From JAGREO01 sp020446285 (lineage in GTDB: Bacteria; Pseudomonadota; Alphaproteobacteria; Geminicoccales; Geminicoccaceae), in contig JAWKVP010000001.1 in the NCBI GenBank assembly GCA_041398005.1, positions 248,001 through 312,000 of the forward strand: a stretch of 64,000 nt of DNA, given 5' to 3'. Shown piece by piece: positions 25,574 through 35,618 of the stretch. A program made the position numbers and the translations under genes. Position 1 is the stretch's first letter. The number at the start of each line of letters is the position of its first letter. A model generated the notes under the pieces. The model was not told the origin of the DNA, ran no database searches, and saw only the letters and a list, made by a program, of their open reading frames with translations.

Positions 25574-26262
25574 ACGACAGGATCAACCTGTCCTCCATCC
25601 GCGCCTGCGTGTTCGATGCCTACGGCACACTGCTCGATTTCAACAGTGCGGTGACGCGGGAGCGGAACGCGATCGGCAGTGGACGGGTTGACAGGCTTGC
25701 CGAAATCTGGCGGCGAAAACAGCTCGAATACACTTGGCTTCGAAGTCTCATGCGCCGCCACGCGGACTTCCGCACGGTCACCGGCGACGCTCTCGACTAC
25801 AGCCTGGCTGCCCTTGGAATCAACGATACCGGCCTGCGCACGCGGCTCATGGAAGCCTGTGACCGGCTGGAAACCTTTCCCGAAGTGCCGGCGGTGCTGG
25901 CGGAACTCAGGCGCCGGGGCATGACTACCGCCATCCTCTCCAATGGCAGCCCGTCCATGCTCGATGCCGGCATCGCCAGCGCCGGCATCGGCGACAGTCT
26001 CGATGCCGTGCTTTCGGTGGAAAGTGCCGGCGTCTTCAAGCCGGCGCCCGAAGTCTATCAGCTCGCAACGGCCCGTTTCGGCATTGCCGCCGGCGAAGTC
26101 CTCTTCATGTCCTCGAACGGATGGGATATTCACGGAGCCGCGTCCTTCGGCTTTCGCTGCGTCTGGATCAATCGCTCCGGTGCGCCCGCGGAATGTCTGC
26201 CTGGCGCGCCCGTTCTCAGCCTGTCCTCGCTCACCCCGCTGCCGCGCCTGTTCGGAGACTGA
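25570..26262 (+). CDS. HAD superfamily hydrolase, type II haloacid dehalogenase group
   Basis: A 230-residue protein with the HAD nucleophile motif VFDAYGTLLDF, the motif II Ser/Asn in AILSNGSP, the motif III Lys in SAGVFKPAPEVY, and the L-2-haloacid-dehalogenase ending SSNGWDIHGAASFGF. Known members remove halide from L-2-haloacids through an Asp ester, but many annotated members act on other small substrates. It is translationally coupled to slt upstream and lies 5 bases before the dehydratase gene. Confidence 0.88.
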   Translation: MNDRINLSSIRACVFDAYGTLLDFNSAVTRERNAIGSGRVDRLAEIWRRKQLEYTWLRSLMRRHADFRTVTGDALDYSLAALGINDTGLRTRLMEACDRLETFPEVPAVLAELRRRGMTTAILSNGSPSMLDAGIASAGIGDSLDAVLSVESAGVFKPAPEVYQLATARFGIAAGEVLFMSSNGWDIHGAASFGFRCVWINRSGAPAECLPGAPVLSLSSLTPLPRLFGD

Positions 26263-26267
26263 AACCG

Positions 26268-27230
26268 ATGCTGCCCGTGACGTTCGACGACCTGCTCGAT
26301 GCCGCCCGGAGGCTCGAGGGGCACACTCGGCTGACGCCTCTGCTCGAGGACGAGATGCTCAACGAACGCGTCGGCGGGCGTCTGCTCATCAAGGCGGAGC
26401 CCCTGCAGCGTACCGGTTCCTTCAAGTTCCGGGGCGCGTACAACAGGATTGCCGCCATCGAGGAGGATGCGGTCGTCGCCTATTCCTCGGGCAACCACGC
26501 CCAGGGCGTGGCCCTCGCCGCAAGGCTTCTGGGCAAGCGGGCGACCATTGTCATGCCGGCCGATGCGCCACGCATCAAGCAGGAGAATACGAAGGCCTAT
26601 GGCGCGGACCTGCGCACCTATGACCGCTATATCGAGGTCCGCGAAGCCATCGGCGCCGAAATCGCCGGCGCGACCGGCGCTGTGCTCGTCAGGCCCTATG
26701 ACGATCCGCATGTGATCGCCGGCCAGGGCACGGTCGGCCTGGAGATGGCGAAGCAGGCGCGCGCACTGGGTGTCGAGCCGGATGCCGCCATCGTCTGTGC
26801 CGGTGGCGGCGGACTGGTGGCCGGCTGCGCCATCGCCCTCGCCCACGCCTTTCCCGGCATCCACCTGCATTCGAGCGAGCCCGAGGGTTTCGACGATCAT
26901 CGCCGCTCGCTGCTCTCCGGCAAGCGGGAGTCGGTCATCGCCGGCGCCCGCTCGATCTGCGATGCGCTGCTCGCGCCGACGCCGGGAGAGCTCACCTTCG
27001 CCATCAACAGCGAACTTCTGCACTCTGGCCATTGCGTCAGCGACGACGAGGTGCGCACGGCCATGCGTCTTGCGTTCGAGCGGCTCAAGGTGGTGGTGGA
27101 ACCGGGAGGTGCCGTAGCACTTGCCGCCGCCCTCTCGGGCAGGCACGATTGCCGGGGCCGGACCACGCTCGTCGTGCTTTCCGGCGGCAATGTCGACCCC
27201 GGGCTTTTCAGGGAGTGCCTTGCTTCGTGA
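26268..27230 (+). CDS. PLP-dependent threonine/serine dehydratase
   Basis: A 320-residue fold-type II PLP enzyme. The cofactor lysine is in RTGSFKFRGAY (K53). The Ser/Asn loop SSGNHAQGVALAA and the glycine-rich phosphate loop CAGGGGLVAGC are both intact. It deaminates Thr or Ser to a 2-oxo acid and ammonia, or racemises serine; the C-terminal ACT domain of biosynthetic IlvA is absent, so this is a catabolic or serine-racemase-like form. The ATG at 26268 follows the HAD stop directly. The 3' end converges on the racemase gene with an 11-bp gap. Confidence 0.9.
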   Translation: MLPVTFDDLLDAARRLEGHTRLTPLLEDEMLNERVGGRLLIKAEPLQRTGSFKFRGAYNRIAAIEEDAVVAYSSGNHAQGVALAARLLGKRATIVMPADAPRIKQENTKAYGADLRTYDRYIEVREAIGAEIAGATGAVLVRPYDDPHVIAGQGTVGLEMAKQARALGVEPDAAIVCAGGGGLVAGCAIALAHAFPGIHLHSSEPEGFDDHRRSLLSGKRESVIAGARSICDALLAPTPGELTFAINSELLHSGHCVSDDEVRTAMRLAFERLKVVVEPGGAVALAAALSGRHDCRGRTTLVVLSGGNVDPGLFRECLAS

Positions 27231-27241
27231 CAGGCCGGCGG

Positions 27242-27910
27242 TCAGATCGACGCGGGTGCCTCGCTCAGCACGGCGCATAACGCCATGCCGACAGCTGCCT
27301 GGGTCGGATCGATGACCGGCCGTTCGAGCACGGCCTGCAGCCTCTTGCGGTAACGCGCCATCCCGGCGCAACCGAGCACGACAATGTCGGCGCCAGCGTC
27401 TTCGGTCAGCTCCCGGCCAACCTCGACCAGTCTCGTCCAGCTGCGTTCCTCGTCGGCAAGCTCGTGCACGCGCAGTCCGAGCGCCGCCTCGCCGGCCAGC
27501 CTGCCGGTCACGCCGAGCTGGCGCATGTAGCGCAAATGGCGGGGAATCGAGCGATCCATCATGGCGATGACCCCGAACCTGTCACCCCTGGCCAAAGCCT
27601 GCAGAAGTCCGCACTCGGCAATGCCGAAGACGGGCTCCGTTGTCACCTCGCGGCAGACATGCAGTCCCGGATCGCTGTAGCAGGCGATCACGAAGGCATC
27701 CGCCGCCTCGCTCCCGACAAGCCCGGCTAGCTGCAATGTCACGCTCTCGACATCGCGCTGGCTTTCCACTCCAAGCGGTCCGTGCCGATTGGTCAGGCAG
27801 TCCACCGCCGGCCCGCCCGGCAGACGGAAGGGCTCGAGCGCCTCGCTCATCGAGGCGGTGACATCGGCATTGCTGTTGGGATTGATGACGAGGATCCGCT
27901 TGCCAGACAT
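27242..27910 (-). CDS. Asp/Glu/hydantoin racemase family protein
   Basis: A 222-residue two-cysteine racemase-fold protein. The catalytic cysteines sit in ACYSDPGLH and VLGCAGMA, and INPNSNADVT forms the N-terminal substrate loop typical of hydantoin racemases. It probably interconverts enantiomers of 5-substituted hydantoins or related amides for the divergent dihydropyrimidinase, 58 bp away. The ATG at 27910 is chosen over an upstream in-frame start because it places the LVINPNSN strand at the N-terminus. Confidence 0.88.
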   Translation of the reverse strand: MSGKRILVINPNSNADVTASMSEALEPFRLPGGPAVDCLTNRHGPLGVESQRDVESVTLQLAGLVGSEAADAFVIACYSDPGLHVCREVTTEPVFGIAECGLLQALARGDRFGVIAMMDRSIPRHLRYMRQLGVTGRLAGEAALGLRVHELADEERSWTRLVEVGRELTEDAGADIVVLGCAGMARYRKRLQAVLERPVIDPTQAAVGMALCAVLSEAPASI

Positions 27911-27968
27911 TCGCGACTGCCCCACCTGTGAACTTACGACGCCTCGATCATAAACAGGAGCAGGCCGC

Positions 27969-29438
27969 ATGACCTACTGCGATCTTGTCATCCGCAACGC
28001 CCGGATTGCCACCAGCAGCGATGTTTTCAGGGGCGATATCGGCATCAGGCGCGAGCGGATCTCCGTCATCGCCGAGGAACTGCCGCAGGGACGGATGGAA
28101 ATCGACGCCGGGGGAAGCCTCGTCACACCGGGCGGCGTCGACAGTCATTGTCATATCGAACAACTCTCCGCCGGCGGGCTCATGAACGCCGATACCTTCG
28201 AAAGCGCGACGCGAGCGGCACTCCTTGGCGGCACCACCACGGTCATCCCGTTCGCCGCCCAGCATGTCGGCATGAGCCTGCGCAAGGTGGTGGAGGATTA
28301 TCACGCACTCGCCGAACGCGGTGCTATGGCCGACTATGCCTTCCACATGATCCTCGCCGATCCCCGCCCCGAAGTGCTGCGGGAGGAACTGCCGGGACTC
28401 GTGCGCGACGGGCACGGCTCGCTCAAGTGTTTTCTCACCTATGATCGCATCCGCCTGCATGACGAGCAGTTTCTCGACGTGTTGCTGGCCGCCCGCACAC
28501 ATGGCTGCATGGTCTGCGTGCATGCCGAAAACCACGGGATGATCGACTGGATGGGCCGACGGTTGGTGGATCGTGGATATACACGGCCGGTCCATCATGC
28601 CGTCAGTCATCCGCGTCTCGCCGAGGAGGAGGCGATCAACCGGGCGATCTCGCTGGCCGCCCTGATCGACCAGCCACTGATGATCTTCCATGTGAGCACG
28701 AAGGAGGGGCTGGGCGTCATCCGCCGCTGGCAGGGCGACGGGCAGAAGGTCTTCGGCGAGACCTGCACGCACTACCTCACCATGACGCGCGAAGCGCTCG
28801 ACAGGCCGGGGATCGAAGGCGGCATGTGGGTCTGCTCGCCGCCGCTGCGCGAGGAGAGTGACCGGCAAGCACTCTGGCAGGGGCTGGCCACCGGCGTGCT
28901 CGCCACCATTTCCTCCGACCATGCGCCCTATCGCATGGACGAGACCGGCAAGCTCGCCGCCGGGCCGGAGCCGACATTCAAGCAGATGGCCAACGGCATG
29001 GGCGGCCTCGGCATGCGCATGCCGGTCCTGTTCGATGCGATGGTGAGCCGGGGCGGCATGGATGTGCGGGACTTCGTTCGCCTGACGGCAGCGGAGCCGG
29101 CGCGAATTTACGGGCTTGGCGAGCGCAAGGGCAGCATCGCCATCGGCAAGGATGCCGATCTCGTCATCTGGGATGAAGAGCGCGAGATCCGGCTCACCCA
29201 CGAGCATGTCGACGACAATACGGGCTACAATCCCTATGCCGGACGCCTGGTGAAAGGCTGGCCCGCGATGGTCATCCGCCGCGGCGAGGTGGTTGTCGGG
29301 CAAGGCGAACTGAAGGCAGCCGCCGGTTCCGGCAGATTCCTCGCGCGCGGGGGCGGCTCCGCAGCACGATCTTCGGGCGGGATTGCAGCGGAATTCGACA
29401 CGAAGCGGAATTTCGGCGCGGATCTCTATCAGGAGTAA
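27969..29438 (+). CDS. Dihydropyrimidinase / D-hydantoinase family amidohydrolase
   Basis: A 489-residue cyclic amidase. The binuclear zinc site is visible in DSHCHIEQ, the carbamylated lysine in SLKCFLTYDRIR, the His residues of CVHAEN and IFHVST, and SSDHAPYR. It hydrolyses dihydropyrimidines or hydantoins to N-carbamoyl amino acids. A CAGGAG ribosome site precedes the ATG. The divergent racemase gene suggests a hydantoin-utilisation pair, but the N-carbamoylase that normally completes the pathway is not in the window. Confidence 0.92.
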   Translation: MTYCDLVIRNARIATSSDVFRGDIGIRRERISVIAEELPQGRMEIDAGGSLVTPGGVDSHCHIEQLSAGGLMNADTFESATRAALLGGTTTVIPFAAQHVGMSLRKVVEDYHALAERGAMADYAFHMILADPRPEVLREELPGLVRDGHGSLKCFLTYDRIRLHDEQFLDVLLAARTHGCMVCVHAENHGMIDWMGRRLVDRGYTRPVHHAVSHPRLAEEEAINRAISLAALIDQPLMIFHVSTKEGLGVIRRWQGDGQKVFGETCTHYLTMTREALDRPGIEGGMWVCSPPLREESDRQALWQGLATGVLATISSDHAPYRMDETGKLAAGPEPTFKQMANGMGGLGMRMPVLFDAMVSRGGMDVRDFVRLTAAEPARIYGLGERKGSIAIGKDADLVIWDEEREIRLTHEHVDDNTGYNPYAGRLVKGWPAMVIRRGEVVVGQGELKAAAGSGRFLARGGGSAARSSGGIAAEFDTKRNFGADLYQE

Positions 29439-29587
29439 GGATTCTGCTCATCGAAACGGAAGATACGAAGCGGAAGTAATGCCATGACGACAGGTGCGGT
29501 GACAGAAGGCGAGAGCCGGGAGGAAATCACCGAACATCTGCCGACCATTCTCGCCGTCGAGGTGTTCGAACCGGTTGCCTGACCGAT

Positions 29588-30529
29588 TCAACCGGAACCG
29601 GCGCCGAGCTCGATCAGCACGATTTCGGGCGGAACGCCGATGCGGACGGGAAGTCCGGTGCAGCCGATACCGCCGGAAACGATGAGGTGTCGGCCATCCT
29701 CGATGATGTGGCCGTAGCGGTAGCGCTGGCCGTATCTCGACGGCACGACGGGTGCGTAGCCGGCAATGGTGATCTGGCCGCCATGTGTGTGGCCGCATAC
29801 GGTGAGCGCGTAACGCTCGGGCACATGCGGGAAGATGTCCGGCTCGTGCGCCATGAGGATCGCCGGCGCGTCGTCACCAAGCCTCGCCGTCGTCGCCGGC
29901 AGGTCGTCGACCCCGTAATAGCCCCCTTGCCCGTCGGGGAACGCGTTCTGGTCGCCAAGCCCGGCGATCCAGAAGGGCTGGCCGTCCTTTTCAAGGCGCA
30001 CGGCATCATTCTCCAGCGCCGTGATACCCCGTTCCACAAACTGCACATGCTGGCGCAACGGTCCCGTCTTCGTCTTCGGCGCCTCGGGATCGGACCACCA
30101 GTCGTGATTGCCCATCACGGCGAAAGTGCCGAGCGGTGCAGCAAATTCGGTCATGAGCTCCGCGACGGCACGGGTGCTGTATTCGCGCAAGGTAAAGGGA
30201 TGACCCGGCGAATAGTCACCAAGAAGCATGACGATATCGGGTTCAAGTTCGTTGGTGCGGCGAATGAAGCGCCGGAACAGCTTTCCGGGCATGAACGGAT
30301 TGTTGAGATGCGGATCGGCAATGAGCGCGATCCTGAGCTTCAGCCCCTCCGGCCAGTTCGGCAGGCGGGGCGCGTAGCGGGTGACATTCATGAACGCCAG
30401 AGGCTCGACCAGCCCGCCATAGGTGCCGACGACAAGCCCCGGCACGGCAATACCGGCCAGCACCTGCCGCCGGGTGATGCCGTCGCGCCGGAACGTGCTT
30501 CCTTGCCCGGCCTGCCCTGTCGCCGCCAA
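29588..30529 (-). CDS. Tat-exported metallophosphoesterase
   Basis: A 313-residue calcineurin-like phosphoesterase of the YkuE type. The five metal motifs are present: IADPHLN, LLGDYSPGH, VMGNHDWW, MAHEPD and VCGHTHGGQ. The N-terminus has a twin-arginine signal (GITRRQVLAGIAVPGLVVG), so the folded enzyme is probably exported. The start codon is TTG at 30529, only 4 bases after the sucB stop, with no good ribosome site, so translation is probably coupled to sucB. Its position at the end of the TCA operon, where lpd is often found, is unusual. Confidence 0.88.
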   Translation of the reverse strand: MAATGQAGQGSTFRRDGITRRQVLAGIAVPGLVVGTYGGLVEPLAFMNVTRYAPRLPNWPEGLKLRIALIADPHLNNPFMPGKLFRRFIRRTNELEPDIVMLLGDYSPGHPFTLREYSTRAVAELMTEFAAPLGTFAVMGNHDWWSDPEAPKTKTGPLRQHVQFVERGITALENDAVRLEKDGQPFWIAGLGDQNAFPDGQGGYYGVDDLPATTARLGDDAPAILMAHEPDIFPHVPERYALTVCGHTHGGQITIAGYAPVVPSRYGQRYRYGHIIEDGRHLIVSGGIGCTGLPVRIGVPPEIVLIELGAGSG

Positions 30530-30533
30530 GGAA

Positions 30534-31766
30534 TCAGGCGTCGATCAGCATGCGCTGGGGATCCTCGATGCACTGCTTGATCCGCACGAGGAAGCTCACC
30601 GCTTCCTTGCCGTCGATGATCCGGTGATCGTAGGACAATGCCAGATACATCATCGGCCGCGCCTTGATCTCGCCATTGGGCATGACCATCGCCCGCTGGA
30701 CGATATTGTGCATGCCAAGAATGCCGACCTGCGGCGGATTGAGGATCGGCGTGGACATCATCGAGCCGAAGATGCCGCCATTGGTGATCGTGAATGTCCC
30801 GCCATTCAGCTCTTCCATGGAGAGCTTGCCATCGCGGGCGCGTGTGCCGAGATCGGCGATCGAGCTCTCGATGGCGGCAAGGCCGAGCTGGTCGGCTCCA
30901 CGCACCACAGGCACGACGAGGCCGGTGGAGGAACTCACGGCAACGCCGATGTCGTAAAAATGCTTGTAGACGATCTCGTCGCCATCGATCTCGCCATTGA
31001 CCGCCGGGTAGGCCTTGAGCGCGTCGACGCAGGCCTTCACGAAGAACGACATGAAGCCGAGCTTGATGCCGTGCTTCTTGACGAAAGCATCCTGATACTG
31101 CTTGCGCAGTTCCATGACCGCCGTCATGTCCACCTCGTTGAAGGTGGTAAGCATGGCGGCCGTGTTCTGGGCCTCCTTGAGTCGCTCGGCGATGCGCTTG
31201 CGCAGGCGGGTCATCTTGACCCGTTCCTCGCGCCCGCCGCCCGACGACGGCGCGGCGGCGGGTGCCGCCGGCTTCGCCGGAGCCGATGCAGCCTGCAATA
31301 CGTCACCCTTGGTCACATTGCCCTTGGGGCCGGTCCCTTGAACGGAGGCGAGATCGACGCCCTTCTCGTCGGCGATCTTGCGTGCGGCCGGTCCGGTGCC
31401 CGCATCGCCGCCCGTTGCACCGGCAGCCGATGATGCTGCCGGTCTGTCGGCGTCGGAAGATGATGCTGCCGGGCCGGATTCCTTCGCTTGCGCCGCAGCG
31501 GCATCCTCACTCTTCGCCGCCGGTGCTGCACCTTCGGCGATCCGGCCGATCAGCGCGCCCACCTCGACATCGGCACCTTCCTCGACGATGATTTCCTCGA
31601 TCACGCCCGCCACCGGCGATGGCACTTCGAGGCTGACCTTGTCAGTCTCCAGTTCAACGATGGGCTCGTCGGCCGCCACCGCATCGCCGGCCTTCTTCAT
31701 CCAGCGTGCGACAGTTGCTTCGGTCACCGATTCGCCAAGGCTCGGAACCTTGATCTCGACACTCAT
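30534..31766 (-). CDS. sucB: 2-oxoglutarate dehydrogenase E2, dihydrolipoyl succinyltransferase
   Basis: A 410-residue E2 core subunit. Domain order: lipoyl domain with the lipoylated Lys in ELETDKVSLEV (about K43); an Ala/Ser/Asp-rich hinge; a peripheral subunit-binding domain (AARKIADEKGVDLASVQGTG); and the acyltransferase domain ending with the catalytic SYDHRIIDG. It transfers succinyl from SucA to CoA. It lies 30 bp downstream of sucA. The E3 gene lpd is not adjacent. Confidence 0.96.
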   Translation of the reverse strand: MSVEIKVPSLGESVTEATVARWMKKAGDAVAADEPIVELETDKVSLEVPSPVAGVIEEIIVEEGADVEVGALIGRIAEGAAPAAKSEDAAAAQAKESGPAASSSDADRPAASSAAGATGGDAGTGPAARKIADEKGVDLASVQGTGPKGNVTKGDVLQAASAPAKPAAPAAAPSSGGGREERVKMTRLRKRIAERLKEAQNTAAMLTTFNEVDMTAVMELRKQYQDAFVKKHGIKLGFMSFFVKACVDALKAYPAVNGEIDGDEIVYKHFYDIGVAVSSSTGLVVPVVRGADQLGLAAIESSIADLGTRARDGKLSMEELNGGTFTITNGGIFGSMMSTPILNPPQVGILGMHNIVQRAMVMPNGEIKARPMMYLALSYDHRIIDGKEAVSFLVRIKQCIEDPQRMLIDA

Positions 31767-31796
31767 GATCCGCTCTCCTGCAAGGCCGGTGCCCGG

Positions 31797-34655
31797 TTAA
31801 AGTGTGAACGCCTCGTCGACAAGCTTTTCCTGCTCGCGCACATGCTGGGCGTTGAAGCCGGTGGCAGGCGAAGCCGCCGCCTTGCGTCCGGCATAGACGA
31901 GGCGCTGCTGCCCGACACCGATATCCTCCATGATGTTCTCGATGCGCGGTGCGGTAAAGAACCAGCCACCCATGTTGCGCGGCTCCTCCTGGCACCATAC
32001 GAAGCGGGCATTGCGCGGATAGCGCGAGAGTTCCTCGGAAAGGACCTTTTCCGGGAACGGTGCCAGCTGTTCCAGTCGCAGCAGCGCCACCCGGTCGCCA
32101 AGGCCACGTTCCTCCTTGGACTGGAGCAGATCGTAATAGACCTTGCCCGAGCAGAGGATGACACGATCGACCGCTGCGTCGGCAGGCCCGGGAGCGGTAT
32201 CCCACATCACCCGGTGGAAGCTCGTGCCGGGCGCCATCTCGTCGAGTCGCGACACGCAGCGCTTGTGTCGCAGGAGAGATTTCGGCGTCATGACGATGAG
32301 CGGTTTCCTGTAGCTGCGATGCAGCTGCCGCCGGAGCATGTGGAAGAGATTGGCCGGCGTTGTCGGATAGCAGACCTGGATATTGTCTTCGGCGAAAAGC
32401 TGCAGGAAGCGTTCGAGGCGCGCCGAACTGTGCTCCGGCCCCTGCCCTTCGAAGCCGTGCGGAAGCTGGCAGACGAGGCCGCAGAAACGCTGCCACTTTT
32501 TCTCGCCGGCGGAAATGAACTGGTCGAAATAGACTTGCGCGCCATTGGCGAAGTCGCCGAATTGCGCCTCCCAGATGGTAAGGCAGTTGGGATCGGCGAG
32601 GCTGTAGCCATATTCGAAGCCGAGCACGCCCTCTTCCGAGAGGAAGCTGTCGATCACCTCGATCTTCGCCTGCTTGTCGGCGAGATGCATGAGCGGATAG
32701 TATTTCTCCTCCGTCTGCTGATCGTAGATCGTTGCATGACGGTGGGAGAAGGTGCCACGGCCGACATCCTGGCCCGAAAGGCGCACGGCGTAGCCCTCGG
32801 TGAGCAGGGTGGCGAAAGCCAGATGCTCGGCGGTCGCCCAGTCGATGCCCTCGCCGTATTCGATCGCCTTGTGCCGCTGGCCGATCACCCGCTTGAGACG
32901 GGGATGGACATTGAGACTGTCCGGCAGGGTCGTCATCTTCAGGCCGAACTCGCGGAGGCGCTCGACATCGCAGGCCGTGCTGCCGCGGTCATAATCGATC
33001 GGCGGCGGCTTCAGCCCGGCCCATGCGCCTTCGAGCCAGTCGGTCTTGTTCGGCTTGTAGCTGCGGGCTGCATCGTGGGCCGCCTCGAGCTGCTTGTTGA
33101 AGCTGTCGACCAGTTCCTGACCGTAACCCGCCGGAACCACGCCGGTATCTTCCAGCCGGCGTGCATAGACCTGGCGCACGGTGGGATGCTGGGCGATACG
33201 CTTGTACATGAGCGGCTGGGTGAAGCTCGGCTCGTCGCCCTCATTGTGACCGTGGCGGCGATAGCACCACATGTCGATGACGACATCCTTCTTGAACTTC
33301 TGCCGGAACTCCACCGCCAGCCGCGAAACCTGCGCCACGGCCACGGGATCATCGCCATTGACATGGAAGATGGGGCACTGCACGCCGCGTGCCGTATCCG
33401 AGGGATAGGGCGAGGTGCGGGCATAGGCCGGACTGGTCGTGAAACCGATCTGGTTGTTGACGATGAGATGGATCGTCCCGCCGACGCGATAGCCGCGAAG
33501 CTCGGACATCTCGAGGCATTCATGCACGACCCCCTGGCCCGCGAAGGCGGCATCGCCATGCAGGAGAATGCCCATGATCCGCGAGCGCTCGGTATCGCCC
33601 TTCTGCTCCTGCTTGGCGCGCACCTTGCCCATCACCACGGGATTGACCGCCTCGAGATGCGAGGGGTTGGCGGTGAGCGACAGATGCACCTGCCTGCCGT
33701 CAGGCAAGACCCGGTCGGTCGAGGTGCCGAGGTGATATTTCACATCGCCCGAACCAAGCACGTCATCGGTAACGACGCCGCCCTGGAATTCGGAGAAGAT
33801 GGCGGCGTAGGGCTTGCCCATGACATTCGCCAGCACATTGAGGCGACCGCGATGCGGCATGCCGACGACGATCTCCTCGACACCCTGCTCGGCGGCGGTG
33901 CGAATCATCATCTCGAGTGACGGAATGGCACTCTCGCCGCCATCGAGACCGAAACGCTTGGTACCGGGAAACTTGACGTGCAGGAACTGTTCGAAACCCT
34001 CGGTCTCGGTCAGGTGTTCGAGGATCTCGCGCTTGTCCTCGGGTGCGGCGTCGAACGTGCCGCCGGCGCTTTCGATGGTCTGCTGGATCCAGCTCTTCTG
34101 GTCGGGATCCTGGATATGCAGGAACTCGATGCCGACGGTGCCGCTGTAGGTCTTCTTGCAGACCTGGAGAATCTGGCGAAGCGTCGCCTGTTCGAGCCCG
34201 AGGACGAAATCGAGATAGAATTCGCGATCGAGATCCGCCTCGGCGAAGCCGTAGGAACGATAATCGAGTTCGGGATGCTCGTCCTTGAGCGACAGGCCGA
34301 GAGGATCGAGCTTGGATGCCAGATGCCCGCGCACGCGATAGGCGCGGATCAGCATGATGACCCGCAGATGCTCGCGGATGATCGACCGAAGCGCCTCGTT
34401 GTCGCCGATCGTCGTCAGGTCGGAGGGCAGATTCAGGTTGGCCGCCATGGCCGAACCCTGCGGCCGTGGCTCAAGCGCCGCGCGGGCCTGCTGGAAAAGC
34501 GCCCGGTCGTCGGCGTCGAGGCCATCGAAATAGCCGCGCCAGCTCGCATCCACCAATGACGGATCGACGATGTAGCGGGCGAACAGATCCTCGATGAAGG
34601 AACTGTTGCCCCCGTAAAGGAAAGCCGTTTCCTCGAGCTCGCGTCGTTTAGCCAT
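31797..34655 (-). CDS. sucA: 2-oxoglutarate dehydrogenase E1 (thiamine diphosphate dependent)
   Basis: The 952-residue E1 subunit decarboxylates 2-oxoglutarate and succinylates lipoyl-SucB. The N-terminal segment ETAFLYGGNSSFIEDL binds E2. ThDP-site blocks such as MPHRGRLN, GDAAFAGQG and NNQIGFTT are visible, and the C-terminal transketolase-like domain follows (SGQDVGRGTFSHRH). An in-frame GTG 12 bases further upstream (34667) could equally be the start; neither has a good ribosome site. A 70-bp gap separates it from sucD. Confidence 0.96.
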   Translation of the reverse strand: MAKRRELEETAFLYGGNSSFIEDLFARYIVDPSLVDASWRGYFDGLDADDRALFQQARAALEPRPQGSAMAANLNLPSDLTTIGDNEALRSIIREHLRVIMLIRAYRVRGHLASKLDPLGLSLKDEHPELDYRSYGFAEADLDREFYLDFVLGLEQATLRQILQVCKKTYSGTVGIEFLHIQDPDQKSWIQQTIESAGGTFDAAPEDKREILEHLTETEGFEQFLHVKFPGTKRFGLDGGESAIPSLEMMIRTAAEQGVEEIVVGMPHRGRLNVLANVMGKPYAAIFSEFQGGVVTDDVLGSGDVKYHLGTSTDRVLPDGRQVHLSLTANPSHLEAVNPVVMGKVRAKQEQKGDTERSRIMGILLHGDAAFAGQGVVHECLEMSELRGYRVGGTIHLIVNNQIGFTTSPAYARTSPYPSDTARGVQCPIFHVNGDDPVAVAQVSRLAVEFRQKFKKDVVIDMWCYRRHGHNEGDEPSFTQPLMYKRIAQHPTVRQVYARRLEDTGVVPAGYGQELVDSFNKQLEAAHDAARSYKPNKTDWLEGAWAGLKPPPIDYDRGSTACDVERLREFGLKMTTLPDSLNVHPRLKRVIGQRHKAIEYGEGIDWATAEHLAFATLLTEGYAVRLSGQDVGRGTFSHRHATIYDQQTEEKYYPLMHLADKQAKIEVIDSFLSEEGVLGFEYGYSLADPNCLTIWEAQFGDFANGAQVYFDQFISAGEKKWQRFCGLVCQLPHGFEGQGPEHSSARLERFLQLFAEDNIQVCYPTTPANLFHMLRRQLHRSYRKPLIVMTPKSLLRHKRCVSRLDEMAPGTSFHRVMWDTAPGPADAAVDRVILCSGKVYYDLLQSKEERGLGDRVALLRLEQLAPFPEKVLSEELSRYPRNARFVWCQEEPRNMGGWFFTAPRIENIMEDIGVGQQRLVYAGRKAAASPATGFNAQHVREQEKLVDEAFTL

Positions 34656-34737
34656 TTTTTCTGCCACTTGCGGCCCGCGCAGCCCCCTGCGGCCTATGAC
34701 GCGGGTGAGTTTCCAACTTCCGACTCAAGGGAGATTA

Positions 34738-35618
34738 TCACCTTCCGGCGCCGAGCGCTTCCTGCATCGCTTCACCGATATGCGCCGGACTCTTCGCAAT
34801 CGTGATGCCGGCCGAACGCATCGCCTCGATCTTTTCCTCCGCACCGCCCTTGCCACCGGAGATGATCGCACCGGCATGACCCATGCGGCGTCCCGGCGGT
34901 GCGGTACGGCCGGCGATGAAACCGGCGACGGGCTTCTTCACGGAGTGACTCTTGAGGAACTCGGCCGCCTCTTCCTCGGCACTGCCACCGATCTCGCCGA
35001 TCATGATGATGCCCTCGGTCCTGTCATCACCGAGGAACAGGTCGAGCGCGTCGATGAACTCGGTACCCTTGATCGGATCGCCACCGATACCGATGCAGGT
35101 CGTCTGGCCGAGACCGGTAGCGGTGGTCTGCGCAACCGCCTCATAGGTAAGCGTGCCCGAACGCGAGACGATGCCGATCTTGCCGACCTTGTGGATATGG
35201 CCCGGCATGATGCCGATCTTGCACTGACCCGGCGTGATGACGCCCGGGCAGTTCGGCCCGACAAGGCGGGTCGAGGACCCGTCGAGAGCGCGGCGGACCC
35301 TGACCATGTCCATCACCGGAATACCCTCGGTGATGCAGACGACGAGCGGAACCCCGGCATCGATCGCCTCGAGAATGGCATCGGCGGCGAACGCGGCCGG
35401 CACATAGATCACGGAGGCATCCGCACCCGTCTGTTCGCGGGCATCGGCGACGGTATCGAAGACCGGCAGCCCGAGATGCGTCTCGCCACCCTTGCCCGGC
35501 GTGACGCCACCGACCATCTTCGTGCCGTAGGCAATCGCCTGCTCGCTGTGGAAGGTACCCTGCGCACCGGTGAAACCCTGGCAGATCACCTTGGTATTGC
35601 TATCGATCATCACGGGCA

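Noticed and set aside
29484..29582. Small 32-residue open frame between dihydropyrimidinase and phosphoesterase genes
   Set aside because: Too short and without recognisable sequence or a strong ribosome site. The 29439-29587 gap holds nothing else beyond a weak CGGTTG/CAACCG pair.
31488..33920. Long plus-strand frame antisense to sucA/sucB
   Set aside because: Shadow of authentic TCA genes; composition is biased and no domain is seen.
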